Assembly: GCA_045106735.1 (NCBI GenBank)
Contig: JBGCEZ010000093.1
Span: 1 to 26,149 of the forward strand
From: JBGCEZ01 sp045106735
Lineage (GTDB): Bacteria > Planctomycetota > Phycisphaerae > Phycisphaerales > SM1A02
Reading direction: 5' to 3'
Length of the DNA: 26,149 nucleotides
Numbering within the stretch: position 1 is the stretch's first letter; each line of letters starts with the position of its first letter. The notes under the pieces are model-generated. The model saw only the letters and a program-made list of their open reading frames with translations, was not told the DNA's origin and did not search any database. Positions 6,854 through 19,421 of the stretch are shown piece after piece. Made by a program: the position numbers and the translations under genes.

Positions 6854-9800
6854 ATGCGATCCCGTCACTCCGTCCTGATGTACTTTTTGGCCGCATTGGT
6901 CACGGTCCTTGGGCTGCCGACCGAGGCGTCCGCTCAGTCGCAGACGATCTACATCGACGCAAACTGCGGGAACGATTCGCGGAGCGGGAACACGCCGGAC
7001 TGTGGTGCGGGAGCCAACGGTCCCAAGCGGACGATTCAGGGCGCTCTTGATGCTCTCGGAGAGAACAATCAAGTCGTGATCAGCATGGCCGAGGGCGACT
7101 ACGAGCCGATCGATTCGATCGTCATCAACGTCAGTGACTACAACGACATCCTCATCCGGGGCGCGGGAGTCGGCCTGACACGGGTCCTTGGCAGCCAGAT
7201 CTCAGGCCGGCTCTTCGATCTGACGTCGAACAACAATCAGGCGCGGCTGACCTTTCTCGATCTGACGATTCGCGACAGCGGCAATGCTTCAATTGATGGT
7301 GGAGCGGTGCGAATCGGCGCAGGAGTCGATCTGGGGGTCATACGTTGTCGAGTCTTGAACTCATCCGCACGCAATGGGGCCGGCATCTACGCCCGGGCTG
7401 GGTCCATTCTCAACTTGACCGACAGCACGTTCGACGTCAATGCCGCGTTCGAAGACGGCGGCGGCATCTACTTCGAGGGAGTCACCGATTCATCGGGCTC
7501 CCTCGCTCTCAACGTGAACACCACGACGTTTCGCAACAACACTGCATCTGGACGCGGTGGCGGCATGTTCGTCGACAACGAGACCAACGACGATGGCCGG
7601 ATCGTGGGGTCGACGTTCGAGACGAACATTGCCGGGATCGACGGTGGCGGTCTGTATGTCAACGCATCACACGACTTCTTCGTCGGGGACTGTGCATTCA
7701 TCGGAAACGAGTCCGATGGGGATGCCGGGGGCGGGATCCAATTCTTCAATTGCAACAATCCAGAGGTGATCGACTCCACGTTTCAGGGCAACTCGGCGGG
7801 CCGAGGGGGTGGGTTGTCGGCCGAGCGGAGCAATGGATCAATTGGATTTGGTGGTTCGATCCGCGACTGCGTCTTCATGGGCAACTCCGCGACATTTGCC
7901 GCCGGAGGCATCTGGTTGACGGCAGAGTTCACCGTGAATCGATGCCAGATCGAGGAAAATTCTGCGTCGTTCGGCGGCGGTATCCGGGTGAACAACGGAG
8001 GCGAGCTGGTCCTTACGAACACGATCATCGCCGAGAACGATGCGCAGACCGGAACAGCGCTGTATCTCCGTGGCACGTCGCGGGTGGAGAACTGCACCCT
8101 GGCGTTCAACGGATCGGGTGGGACGGCCGTCCTCAGTGACGACGCCACCAGTGACATCGTGATCCGGAACACCATCGCGTTCAACAACGGCGCAGAGATC
8201 AGTTCGGTCGGCACGATCACCGTCGATCACTCGCTCGTGCAGTCCGGTTGGAGCGGGCCCGGAAGCAACAACATCGATGCGAATCCACGCTTCGTGGCGT
8301 CGCCCACCGGCGACTATTCGCTGCTTCCGGACTCGCCCTGCCTCGACGCGGGATCGAACGCGCTGACGACGACGTCGATTGATGTCTTCGCCCGAGATCG
8401 CATCGACCACGGCATCTGCATCGGCAACGAGTGGAATCCAGTCGTGGACATGGGGGCGATCGAGCGACAATTCCTGGTGCCGGTGACCCTGCGGGTGGAC
8501 GCCGACGCGACGGACTGCGGCGGGACAAGTTGGGCGCAGCCGACGACGTCCGACTTCGCGTTCGCGATGGCCGTCGCGAGGGAGTTCTCCGGCGTCCAAC
8601 GCATTCTTGTGAAGGAAGGGACGTATACGGTCGACAGCGGCACCGGCATCCGCACGCGAACGGTCCGAATGGATCAGGACATTGAGGTCTTTGGTGGCTT
8701 CGACGCCGTGAATCCCGAGAACGATCCGGCCGACCGTGATCCGTCGGCCACTTCGACGCTCACCGGCGAGATCGGCGGGCCGGGCACGCTCGACAACACA
8801 CACCGCCTGATCTACGGCGGCGAGACTGGCTGGCTGATCGACGGCTTCCGTTTCGAGTCAGCCCGTGCTGATGGCGGCCCTGGGTTGACTCAGGGAGCAG
8901 CGATCCAGATTGATGATGGCAACGGCGAGTTGGTGGACTGCGTCTTCGTGGGCAACTTCGCGGCGCAAGGCGGCGGGGCCATGGCCGTCACGGCCAGTGG
9001 CAACGTGGCGGTACGTGGGTGCCGCTTCGAGAACAACACGTCGGTCGGGCCTGGTGGAGCGATCGACGCGCGCAACGGACAGATCGAGATCTTCGACAGT
9101 GTATTGGTCGGGAACGAATCGACCAATGATCTGGGCGGCGGGATGGCCTTTGCCTTCGGTCGTCTGGATCGGGTCACCATCGCCGACAGCCGATCTCCAT
9201 TCCAGGGCGCTGGTCTGTACGTGACCGCCGGAGGACCAGTTTCGCAGTTGATCGAGAACACCGTCATCCGAGACAATCGAGTCGGCACGGGTCCAATTCT
9301 CGAGGGGGCTGGTGTGTTCCTCGCGCTGGAGGCCAACGTGGAGCTGCGGAATTGCACCATCACCGGAAATGATTCCGACGCGGGGACCGGTGACGGCCTC
9401 GGTCTCTTTGTTCGTCAGACGGCGACGGCCGATGTGGTGAACACGATCATCTGGGGTAACGGGGCGAGCGACATCGACGGGGCGGCGGGCTTTCTCGGAG
9501 CGGCCCGGAACTCGATCTTTCCCGGGTCCTGGCCTGGGGCCGGGGTCGGGATCGGAAACATCGATGCGGATCCGCAGTTCGGCCCAGATCTCGTGTGCGG
9601 GCCGTTTTCACCCGCCCTCGACGCGGGCGACGACTCGGTGAACATCAGCCCGGTTGACGTCCGGGGTCCAGGGTTTGGGCGACGGATCGATGGCGCGTGT
9701 GCGGCTGAGAACTGGCCCAGTGCGTCCTTCAACCGCATCGACATTGGAGCCCTTGAGTCTCCGCAGTGGGTGGTGCGGGAGGGCGACTTCGATTGCAACG

Positions 9801-12800
9801 AAAACAACTTCCCGGATCAGTTTGAGGCCCAAGGGCGCCTGAACGACTTGATCGCGAGTCTCGGCGATCCGGAGCTCTCTGGTCAATTCCGCGGCACCGC
9901 GTATCCCGACTATCGCTCGATCGTGGCCGCGTATGGGCGTCCTTGGGCGCCCGGAACCATGCAGGATCCGACCCAGCGCATCGCCGGGTTCGAAGACGAT
10001 CCCGCCCGTTCACTGCTCGAGGTCGCCCTCTACGGCTTGTGCGATCCGCTGGTCGACCGCCTGCTCGCCGAGCTCGCCGACATGTATCTGCTCCTCGGCA
10101 ACGAAGCTTACGGCGACGCCATTGACGCGACGACCGGCCTGTTCACCGTGGGTGACCCGCCGGTTCCGGTGGAGCCCGCGGACTTTTTCGCCTTCGAGGG
10201 CGTCCCGGGCATCAACACCCTGATCGACGAGGAACTCGCACTCCTGCGAGGCCGAGAGATCGATCTCGACTTCGACTCGAACGAATCGACCCAGTACCCG
10301 AACATTGGCGGCTTCCCAGCCGCGATCTACAATCGTCTCGCTCCGAACGCCGGCGGCATCGGCGACGGCGCCGTCGCCTACCGCCAGACCTACGGTCTCC
10401 AGAGCGATCTCGACGCGGCTCAGGCGTACCCGCAGGGCCACGGCGACGCCTACGGCCACTACCTGTCGGCGGTAACTGGGTACACGCGGAGCTTCGGCGA
10501 TCCAAACATCGGACCGTACCTCGCCGGCATCCAGCCGACCGACACCGAGGACATTTCTGCGGGAGGCGGTCTCGGTCCGGTGGCGGTGCCTTACGTTTCG
10601 GTGCGGACCATGGCCGAGGCGATGGCCGCCCGGGCGCGGGCCGCCAGCGCGGTGGTCGATCGGACCTTCCGCGCGGACTACGTCGAAGGTGATCCGAACC
10701 CCGGCGCTTCGATTGTTGATGCTGACACCGAACGAGCTTGGGGCACCCGTGATTGGGCGGCCCGGAGCGCGATGGGTGCCTACCTCGACTGGGCGCTTGT
10801 CAACCACCTCATGCCCGATGGAGACGAGGACGCCGGCTTCGAGACGCCGAATCGCCGAAACCTCGACGACATCGATCAACTGACCGGGGCGATCGCCGAG
10901 ATGCAGTCACGCGTCGATTGGGCGGCAAGCGGGCGGAATCCGCTTGGGCTCATCGACAACGTGGTGCCGTTCGGCATCAACGCGGGTTCGCTGGAGAACT
11001 TCATCGTCGATGGTTCGGGTCAGTCTCACTACGAGCAGGTCCGCGAGCCGACGATTCGCGCTCTGGAGAACGCCCGCACAGTCTTCAACTGGGCGAACGA
11101 GACTGGTCAGCGGATGCGGGATTCGGCCGAGACGTTTGGCGAATTCGCCGAATGGACGGCCGAGCAGGAGTTCGACTATCGCAACCAGCTCATCGAGCTC
11201 TACGGCCTCGCGTCGCCCGATGACCTGATGGACAACGACTTCAATCCACAGACGAACGACGTCGAGGAGGCGCAGCTCCCGGACCTCACGAGCTTCCTTC
11301 TCACGGATGACGACCTCTTCGCCGTCGGCCTTGCCCCGCGGCCTGCACCGGGAGAGATCCAGCTGGCCAGCGCCGAGGTGCGGATCGCCCAGTTTGGCCT
11401 TGAGCAGGCGAACGCAGCGCTCGCGGAGCTGAACGGCAACATCGCCCACCTGAAAGACGACATCGAACAGCGCCGAATCAACAACGACCAGGTGATTCAG
11501 GTCATTTGGGACGCGGGCAATCAGCTCGTCGACTTGGAGACCCGGCAGGAGGACCTTGAACTCGCTCAGTTCGAGACCGACGAACTCGACATCGGCCTCG
11601 GCATCCTGGGCGAGGCGATCGGGGGCATGGCTGGGTGCTCGGGCGCGGGTGAGTGTGCGTCTGGATTCCTTGCCGGCGGCGCTTCGGCGGGGATCTCGGC
11701 CTACCAGGCCGAGCGGGCAGCCCAGGCCGAGCAGGAGCGTGTCGAGGGCACGTTTGACATCAACCGCGAACGCATCCTGGCGAACGCGTGGCAGGACGCC
11801 GAGCTCGCCGGCATCGAAGGCGACAACGAGGTCATGGACATGACACGGGAACTGGAGGGCCTCATCCGCCAGACGCCGCAGGTCATGATCGAGATCGCCA
11901 CCGCCCGCGAACAGGTTGACGCGGCCATCGGCCGGCTCGCCGCAGCGATCGCCAGTGGCGAACGCCTCCAGGCGGACCGCGAGCGCATGCGGAAACTGGC
12001 TGACGACGAACTCGAGCAGTTCCGCTACGAGGACATCGCCTTCCGCGTGTTCCGAAATGACTCACTGCAGAAGTACCGCGGCTTCCGTGATCTTGCCGCC
12101 CGCTACGTGATGCTTGCGGCTCGCTCCTTCGCCTACGAATACAACCAGCGCGAAACCGTCGAGGAATTGCTCGCCGGTCTCCACCGCGAGTCCCGCCTCG
12201 GCGGATCGATCAACGAGGGCATCTGGAGCGTGATCGGGACCGTTGACGCCTTGAAGGATGCCGAGCAGCTCACCGCGCCATTCAACACCGATGACCCGTC
12301 GATCTCGTTCAGCCTGCGATCCGGCCTGCTCGGCCTGCCGAACGACGAGGGCGATCCCGAAGCGTTTGCCGACGGCAGCGCCCGGTTCCGGGCGTGGCTT
12401 GAGTCGCAGATCGTCCAGCAGCTGGAGTCCGTACCGGAGATCGAACGCTTCACCCAGCTCACCGAGGCCGACGACTTCGGTCCGGCGATCGTGCTGCGAC
12501 TCGGAACGCAGATCGTGCCCGGCGCGAACTTCTTTGGCCAGCCGATCACCGCGGGTGGGCAGTTCCAGAACGCGAACTTCAACACCACATTCAGAAGCCA
12601 CATGGTGCTCGACTACGAGGTGCAGTTCGAGATGCCGGCCGACGGCTTCGAGGCGCTCAGCGACGACGAGCGTGGCCGGGTCAACGTCTGGGTCCTGCCG
12701 GTTGGCGATTCGGTGTTCCGTGAACCGGGCGGTTCCGGCACCGTCGAGGAACAGCCGGTGCGCGAGTGGAGCGTCGTCAACCAGAACCTCCAAGGCCTGC

Positions 12801-13189
12801 TCGCTCCGGTTCCGCCGGGTGGAGCCTGGCAGGGAGACGCCGACTTCAACGCGTGGGTCGACGTCGCCAACTTCGGTTCGGACTACAACGCGATCCAGCC
12901 GTTCACTCGGTCGACCGGCCAGGTGCCGGAAGCGGACACGATCGGGGAGCCGATCCGCAACTCGGACCGCGTGGGCCGCTCCGCGTGGAACACGAGCTGG
13001 CTCATCGCCATCCCCGGCGGTCAGTGGACGAAGAACGACCCGGACGTGATCCGGGACGCGCTTATGACCTTCATCTATGGCCAGGACCCCAGCGCGCCGA
13101 GCGGCGTGCTTCAGCCGGCCGATCCGTCGCTCGGACTTGGCATCACCGACATCGTCTGGAACATCCAGGGCTATCGCCGCCAGAACTGA
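6854..13189 (+). CDS. Giant exported protein: two beta-helix modules plus a C-terminal region resembling TcA-type pore-forming subunits
   Basis: This 2111-aa protein starts with a signal peptide (hydrophobic to about residue 24, cleavage likely at ASAQ). Residues about 30-540 and 545-975 are two right-handed parallel beta-helix modules. They are full of short N.T....N.A..GGG repeats, and each closes with a N-I-D-A-[ND]-P-[RQ]-F motif and a PCLDAG or PALDAG motif. A Ca-loop-like DFDCNENNFPDQFE follows near 975-990. The remaining 1100 residues are alpha-rich: a domain around LLLGNEAYGDAIDATTG, then helices, a coiled coil from about 1503, a Gly/Ala-rich hydrophobic hairpin near 1580-1616, a second long helix, and RDLAARYVMLAARSFAYEY near 1745-1763. 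A beta-rich end contains MVLDYEVQFEMPADGF. That order recalls the pore-forming half of TcA toxin subunits, but no TcB/TcC-like gene is nearby. I recall similar C-terminal halves in uncharacterised PVC exoproteins. No dockerin or PEP-CTERM tail is present. Confidence 0.8.
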   Translation: MRSRHSVLMYFLAALVTVLGLPTEASAQSQTIYIDANCGNDSRSGNTPDCGAGANGPKRTIQGALDALGENNQVVISMAEGDYEPIDSIVINVSDYNDILIRGAGVGLTRVLGSQISGRLFDLTSNNNQARLTFLDLTIRDSGNASIDGGAVRIGAGVDLGVIRCRVLNSSARNGAGIYARAGSILNLTDSTFDVNAAFEDGGGIYFEGVTDSSGSLALNVNTTTFRNNTASGRGGGMFVDNETNDDGRIVGSTFETNIAGIDGGGLYVNASHDFFVGDCAFIGNESDGDAGGGIQFFNCNNPEVIDSTFQGNSAGRGGGLSAERSNGSIGFGGSIRDCVFMGNSATFAAGGIWLTAEFTVNRCQIEENSASFGGGIRVNNGGELVLTNTIIAENDAQTGTALYLRGTSRVENCTLAFNGSGGTAVLSDDATSDIVIRNTIAFNNGAEISSVGTITVDHSLVQSGWSGPGSNNIDANPRFVASPTGDYSLLPDSPCLDAGSNALTTTSIDVFARDRIDHGICIGNEWNPVVDMGAIERQFLVPVTLRVDADATDCGGTSWAQPTTSDFAFAMAVAREFSGVQRILVKEGTYTVDSGTGIRTRTVRMDQDIEVFGGFDAVNPENDPADRDPSATSTLTGEIGGPGTLDNTHRLIYGGETGWLIDGFRFESARADGGPGLTQGAAIQIDDGNGELVDCVFVGNFAAQGGGAMAVTASGNVAVRGCRFENNTSVGPGGAIDARNGQIEIFDSVLVGNESTNDLGGGMAFAFGRLDRVTIADSRSPFQGAGLYVTAGGPVSQLIENTVIRDNRVGTGPILEGAGVFLALEANVELRNCTITGNDSDAGTGDGLGLFVRQTATADVVNTIIWGNGASDIDGAAGFLGAARNSIFPGSWPGAGVGIGNIDADPQFGPDLVCGPFSPALDAGDDSVNISPVDVRGPGFGRRIDGACAAENWPSASFNRIDIGALESPQWVVREGDFDCNENNFPDQFEAQGRLNDLIASLGDPELSGQFRGTAYPDYRSIVAAYGRPWAPGTMQDPTQRIAGFEDDPARSLLEVALYGLCDPLVDRLLAELADMYLLLGNEAYGDAIDATTGLFTVGDPPVPVEPADFFAFEGVPGINTLIDEELALLRGREIDLDFDSNESTQYPNIGGFPAAIYNRLAPNAGGIGDGAVAYRQTYGLQSDLDAAQAYPQGHGDAYGHYLSAVTGYTRSFGDPNIGPYLAGIQPTDTEDISAGGGLGPVAVPYVSVRTMAEAMAARARAASAVVDRTFRADYVEGDPNPGASIVDADTERAWGTRDWAARSAMGAYLDWALVNHLMPDGDEDAGFETPNRRNLDDIDQLTGAIAEMQSRVDWAASGRNPLGLIDNVVPFGINAGSLENFIVDGSGQSHYEQVREPTIRALENARTVFNWANETGQRMRDSAETFGEFAEWTAEQEFDYRNQLIELYGLASPDDLMDNDFNPQTNDVEEAQLPDLTSFLLTDDDLFAVGLAPRPAPGEIQLASAEVRIAQFGLEQANAALAELNGNIAHLKDDIEQRRINNDQVIQVIWDAGNQLVDLETRQEDLELAQFETDELDIGLGILGEAIGGMAGCSGAGECASGFLAGGASAGISAYQAERAAQAEQERVEGTFDINRERILANAWQDAELAGIEGDNEVMDMTRELEGLIRQTPQVMIEIATAREQVDAAIGRLAAAIASGERLQADRERMRKLADDELEQFRYEDIAFRVFRNDSLQKYRGFRDLAARYVMLAARSFAYEYNQRETVEELLAGLHRESRLGGSINEGIWSVIGTVDALKDAEQLTAPFNTDDPSISFSLRSGLLGLPNDEGDPEAFADGSARFRAWLESQIVQQLESVPEIERFTQLTEADDFGPAIVLRLGTQIVPGANFFGQPITAGGQFQNANFNTTFRSHMVLDYEVQFEMPADGFEALSDDERGRVNVWVLPVGDSVFREPGGSGTVEEQPVREWSVVNQNLQGLLAPVPPGGAWQGDADFNAWVDVANFGSDYNAIQPFTRSTGQVPEADTIGEPIRNSDRVGRSAWNTSWLIAIPGGQWTKNDPDVIRDALMTFIYGQDPSAPSGVLQPADPSLGLGITDIVWNIQGYRRQN

Positions 13190-13200
13190 CCGCCACGGTC

Positions 13201-13207
13201 GAAAGGA
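13201..13207 (+). promoter_or_regulatory. Shine-Dalgarno site choosing the start of the 529-aa partner
   Basis: GAAAGGA ends at 13207. It is seven bases before the ATG at 13215 but only one base before the ATG at 13209, so 13215 is the better start. Confidence 0.6.
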
Positions 13208-13214
13208 CATGGAC

Positions 13215-14804
13215 ATGATTCGATCCACGAACATCGTGGCCGGACTCGGAGGTCTGTTCCTCGCCGCCGCGGCGGCGGGGCAGGGCGGCTGGGAGCGGCA
13301 GGACCTCACGCTGGAAGCTGGTTGGAACCTCGTCTGGCTGGAGGTGGAACCCTCCGATCTGGCCGATGATCCGGCGAGCGTCTTCGGCCCGGACGTTGAC
13401 GCGGTCAGCGCGTTCATCCCCGGGCGCCGGGCCGGGGACCGCGGGGCGTGGCGGAGTTGGTACGCCGCCGAACCGGCGTTTACCGCGAACCTCGCCGAGA
13501 TACAGGGTGATCGCGGCTACTTCGTCCGGGCGACTTCGGTCAGCTCAGTGTCGATCGTCGGACGCCCGGTGCGGCGTTCGCGGCCGGTGGCCGGCGGGGC
13601 GCCCGCCCTGTTCGGGGCGGCGGTCGATGCCGTTCAACGTCCGCTGGTCGCGGACTACTTCGCGATTTCGGACGCGGTCGATCGGCTCAGCGAACTCAAT
13701 GCGTTTGACACGGTCAACGGGGACTTCGTCACCGTCGACCCGGGCTTGCAGGCCATCACCGGCGGCCAGGCGGCCTGGATCACCACGTCGGTCGATCAGG
13801 ACTACGCGGGTCCGATCCGGCTCTCCGCCGCCGGTGGCGGCCTCCAATTCGGAAAGACCCGCTACGGGCTCGATCTGGCGATCGAAGTGGCCGAAGCCGA
13901 CGTCGACCGGTCGGTCTTTGTCGATGCGATCGCCTCGGCCGCGCCGCCGGCGGGCGAGCCGTTCGACGCGGGGGCGGGTGACGCCTCGTGGCTCGAGTAT
14001 CGGCGGATCGATCCCCTGGACGGAACGATGTCCTGGGAGTCGTTCGACACTCCGCTTGAGGTCGTGATTCCGGCCAATCAGAGCCGGGTGGTCCTCGCGC
14101 TCCGGGCCGACCGCAATGGTCGTGCCCCCGCGTGCATCGACATCGACGGCGGTCTCTATCAAGCGCTGATCGAGGTGCGGGATGATCTTGGTCACCGCGA
14201 GATCATCGCCGCGGGCATGGAGGTGCTGGACGACCGAACCGGAACCTGGGTCGGCGAGGTCACGGTCGACGCGGTCAACCTCAATGCCGAACTCGGCGGC
14301 GGCGGTCCCGAGGGCGCGGAACCGCTCACATTCGGGATCATCCTGGAGATCGCGGCGGACGGCACGGGGCGCATCCTCGATCAGATCTGCATCGCCACCG
14401 CGACCACCGTCAATCCGGACGGAACCGCCGGCGACAACGAGCGATTCACGACATTCGGTGCGGTCCTCTTCCCGGAGATCGTCGAGCTCGACGTACAGCT
14501 CGACGGCAGCTTCCCGCTGCCGCCGACGCATCCGCTGAATCCGTACCGCCATCGCTACAACCCGCTGCTCACCGAGGGTCCGGACCTGATCCGGTCGATC
14601 GACCTCGACATCACGAGCGAGGATCCGACCCCGCCGAACCCGGTGTACGGCGATCTGCTGCGGGAGTCCGCCGGCAACAACACGCTCGTCGGGCTCTATT
14701 CCGAGACGATCAGCGGCCTCTCCCACGAGACGATCACCGTGACCGGGACGTTCCGGCTCCAGCGTTTCAGCGAGCGGATCGGGCTCCGAGACTGTCCGGA
14801 GTGA
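13215..14804 (+). CDS. Exported partner protein of the giant exoprotein, function unknown
   Basis: This 529-aa protein has a clear signal peptide (IVAGLGGLFLAAAAAGQG). It then starts a beta-rich domain with LTLEAGWNLVWLEVEP (about 31-46), an L..GWN.V.LEV.P pattern that I associate with uncharacterised planctomycete and verrucomicrobial exported proteins. The middle contains GDRGYFVRA and a QAAWITTS motif. The end has a SGLSHETITVTGTFRLQRFSE beta segment of the kind often placed last in such proteins. There are no catalytic motifs, membrane anchors or dockerin. It lies 25 bases after the giant gene on the same strand, so the two are almost certainly co-transcribed and may act together as an exported pair. 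The ORF stays open upstream to 13077 inside the previous gene, but that start is rejected for lack of a signal sequence. Confidence 0.8.
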   Translation: MIRSTNIVAGLGGLFLAAAAAGQGGWERQDLTLEAGWNLVWLEVEPSDLADDPASVFGPDVDAVSAFIPGRRAGDRGAWRSWYAAEPAFTANLAEIQGDRGYFVRATSVSSVSIVGRPVRRSRPVAGGAPALFGAAVDAVQRPLVADYFAISDAVDRLSELNAFDTVNGDFVTVDPGLQAITGGQAAWITTSVDQDYAGPIRLSAAGGGLQFGKTRYGLDLAIEVAEADVDRSVFVDAIASAAPPAGEPFDAGAGDASWLEYRRIDPLDGTMSWESFDTPLEVVIPANQSRVVLALRADRNGRAPACIDIDGGLYQALIEVRDDLGHREIIAAGMEVLDDRTGTWVGEVTVDAVNLNAELGGGGPEGAEPLTFGIILEIAADGTGRILDQICIATATTVNPDGTAGDNERFTTFGAVLFPEIVELDVQLDGSFPLPPTHPLNPYRHRYNPLLTEGPDLIRSIDLDITSEDPTPPNPVYGDLLRESAGNNTLVGLYSETISGLSHETITVTGTFRLQRFSERIGLRDCPE

Positions 14805-15022
14805 TCCGCCGCCCGGCCCGGGCCAACAGACCGCCGATGTGAAGCTGGGGGCTTTGCGCGGGGACGGGGCAACGTCGGCCGGGCTGCGCTCGGCCGGCGT
14901 CGTCATGCGCGGGGAGTGCGTCCGAAGATCACGGTCCCGGCGAGCGCGCCGCCCCCACATCTCGTCCGTCCATCGGGGGCGATTCCGAACTCGCGGGATC
15001 GCCGTCGAAACGGACGAGGCCG

Positions 15023-15609
15023 ATGATTAGACTCCGACTCATGCGCTTGCTGTCGGACGAAGAATTGACCGCGGTCCTCATCGGGGGGCCGGAAGAGGGA
15101 GGGGGCGATCGCTCGGCGATGCGGCGTGCGCTGCCGCTCGTCTACGAGCACCTGCACCGGCTGGCCAGCCAGGTCGCCGCCGATCCGGCCGGCGGCCGGG
15201 CGATGCAGCCCACCGCCCTCGTCCACGAGGTCTTTCTCAAGCTGTCCGACGACCGAACGACCCCGTGGGAGAGCCGTGAGCACTTCTACGCCGTCGCGGC
15301 CAAGGTCATGCGGCACGTGCTTGCCGATCACTGCCGAAGCCTCGGCCGGCAGAAGCGGGGCGGGGGCTGGCGGCGGGTCAGCCTGACGGGACTCAGTGGC
15401 GGCGGCGATCGCGAGGTGGCCCTGATCGACCTTGACGCGGCCCTCACCGAGCTCGCCGGTCTCGACCGGCGGCAGGCCTCGGTGGTCGAGCTCAGATTCC
15501 TTGCCGGCCTCAGCGTCGACGACATCGCGTCGGTTCTGGGGACATCCCGCCGAACCGTCGAGCGTGACTGGCGCATCGCCCAGGCATGGCTGCGCCGGCG
15601 CCTCGAGGA

Positions 15610-15613
<4 letters not shown>
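15023..15613 (+). CDS. ECF-type RNA polymerase sigma factor (planctomycete/acidobacterial kinase-linked group)
   Basis: This 196-aa protein has the two conserved sigma domains. Region 2 lies near LPLVYEHLHRLASQVA and QPTALVHEVFLKL. Region 4 lies near ELAGLDRRQASVVELRFLAG, followed by the helix-turn-helix LSVDDIASVLGTSRRTVERD. The HFYAVAAKVMRHVLADH stretch and the wording around QPTALVHE are typical of the TIGR02999 / Sigma70_ECF group. It would direct RNA polymerase to an unknown regulon. The ATG at 15023 has GAGG three bases upstream; a second ATG at 15041 is possible but lacks a ribosome site. Its TGA overlaps the kinase gene's ATG as ATGA. No anti-sigma factor is present; the kinase is the likely partner, as is usual for this group. 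Confidence 0.9.
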
Positions 15614-18978
<3,365 letters not shown>

Positions 18979-19421
18979 ACGTCGGCGGCCCGGCAAGCGG
19001 CGACGGGAGCCGCTCGAGCCTCCGTCCGTCCGGGTCGAACGCTTCCGGCCGCCATCCGGAACTGGACGCCGGTGGCCGCGCTCTGGCACGCGTTCCTCGT
19101 CCGCCCTCGTTGCACATTCGGCGAATGTGGCGGGGCTACCCCCACGCCCCGTGGCCACCTCCACGCCGCGGAGCCACCTGAAGGCCCTGGGGCCTGATTC
19201 CCGGCCGCCGGGCCTGGCGGGTCCCTCCCGATGCCGCGCCGCGGCAGCCCGACCGACGCGGAGCGTTCCGGGAACTGGGGCATCCAGGGTCGGGAATCGC
19301 CGTCGCGACCCACTGATACGGGAATCCGGTATCGTCCCGCGTCGCTGGACGGGCGTTTGCCGCCCTGACCACCGCGCGAATCAACCTTCTCAGAAGCCCC
19401 CGCAACGGACTCTGCCCGCCC
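18979..19421. other. 443-base gene-free stretch before ychF
   Basis: I find no convincing gene on either strand. The open frames here are continuations of frames running antisense or out of phase through the kinase and ychF. No T-tract terminator and no clear promoter pair could be named. A weak dyad with 5-bp arms (GATAC...GTATC, around 19316-19334) was seen but is too short to call. The promoter of ychF is expected in the right part. Confidence 0.5.

Noticed and set aside
6674..7072. 132-codon minus-strand frame across the divergent region into the giant gene
   Set aside because: It overlaps the signal peptide and first beta-helix coils of the giant gene antisense, has no ribosome site and shows no motif.
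14815..14824. GGCCCGGGCC palindrome after the partner gene as a terminator
   Set aside because: Ten bases of pure G/C palindrome occur easily in this composition, the loop would be too tight, and no T-run follows.
19316..19334. GATAC...GTATC dyad before ychF
   Set aside because: Only five base pairs of stem and no associated T-tract or promoter; too short to separate from chance.
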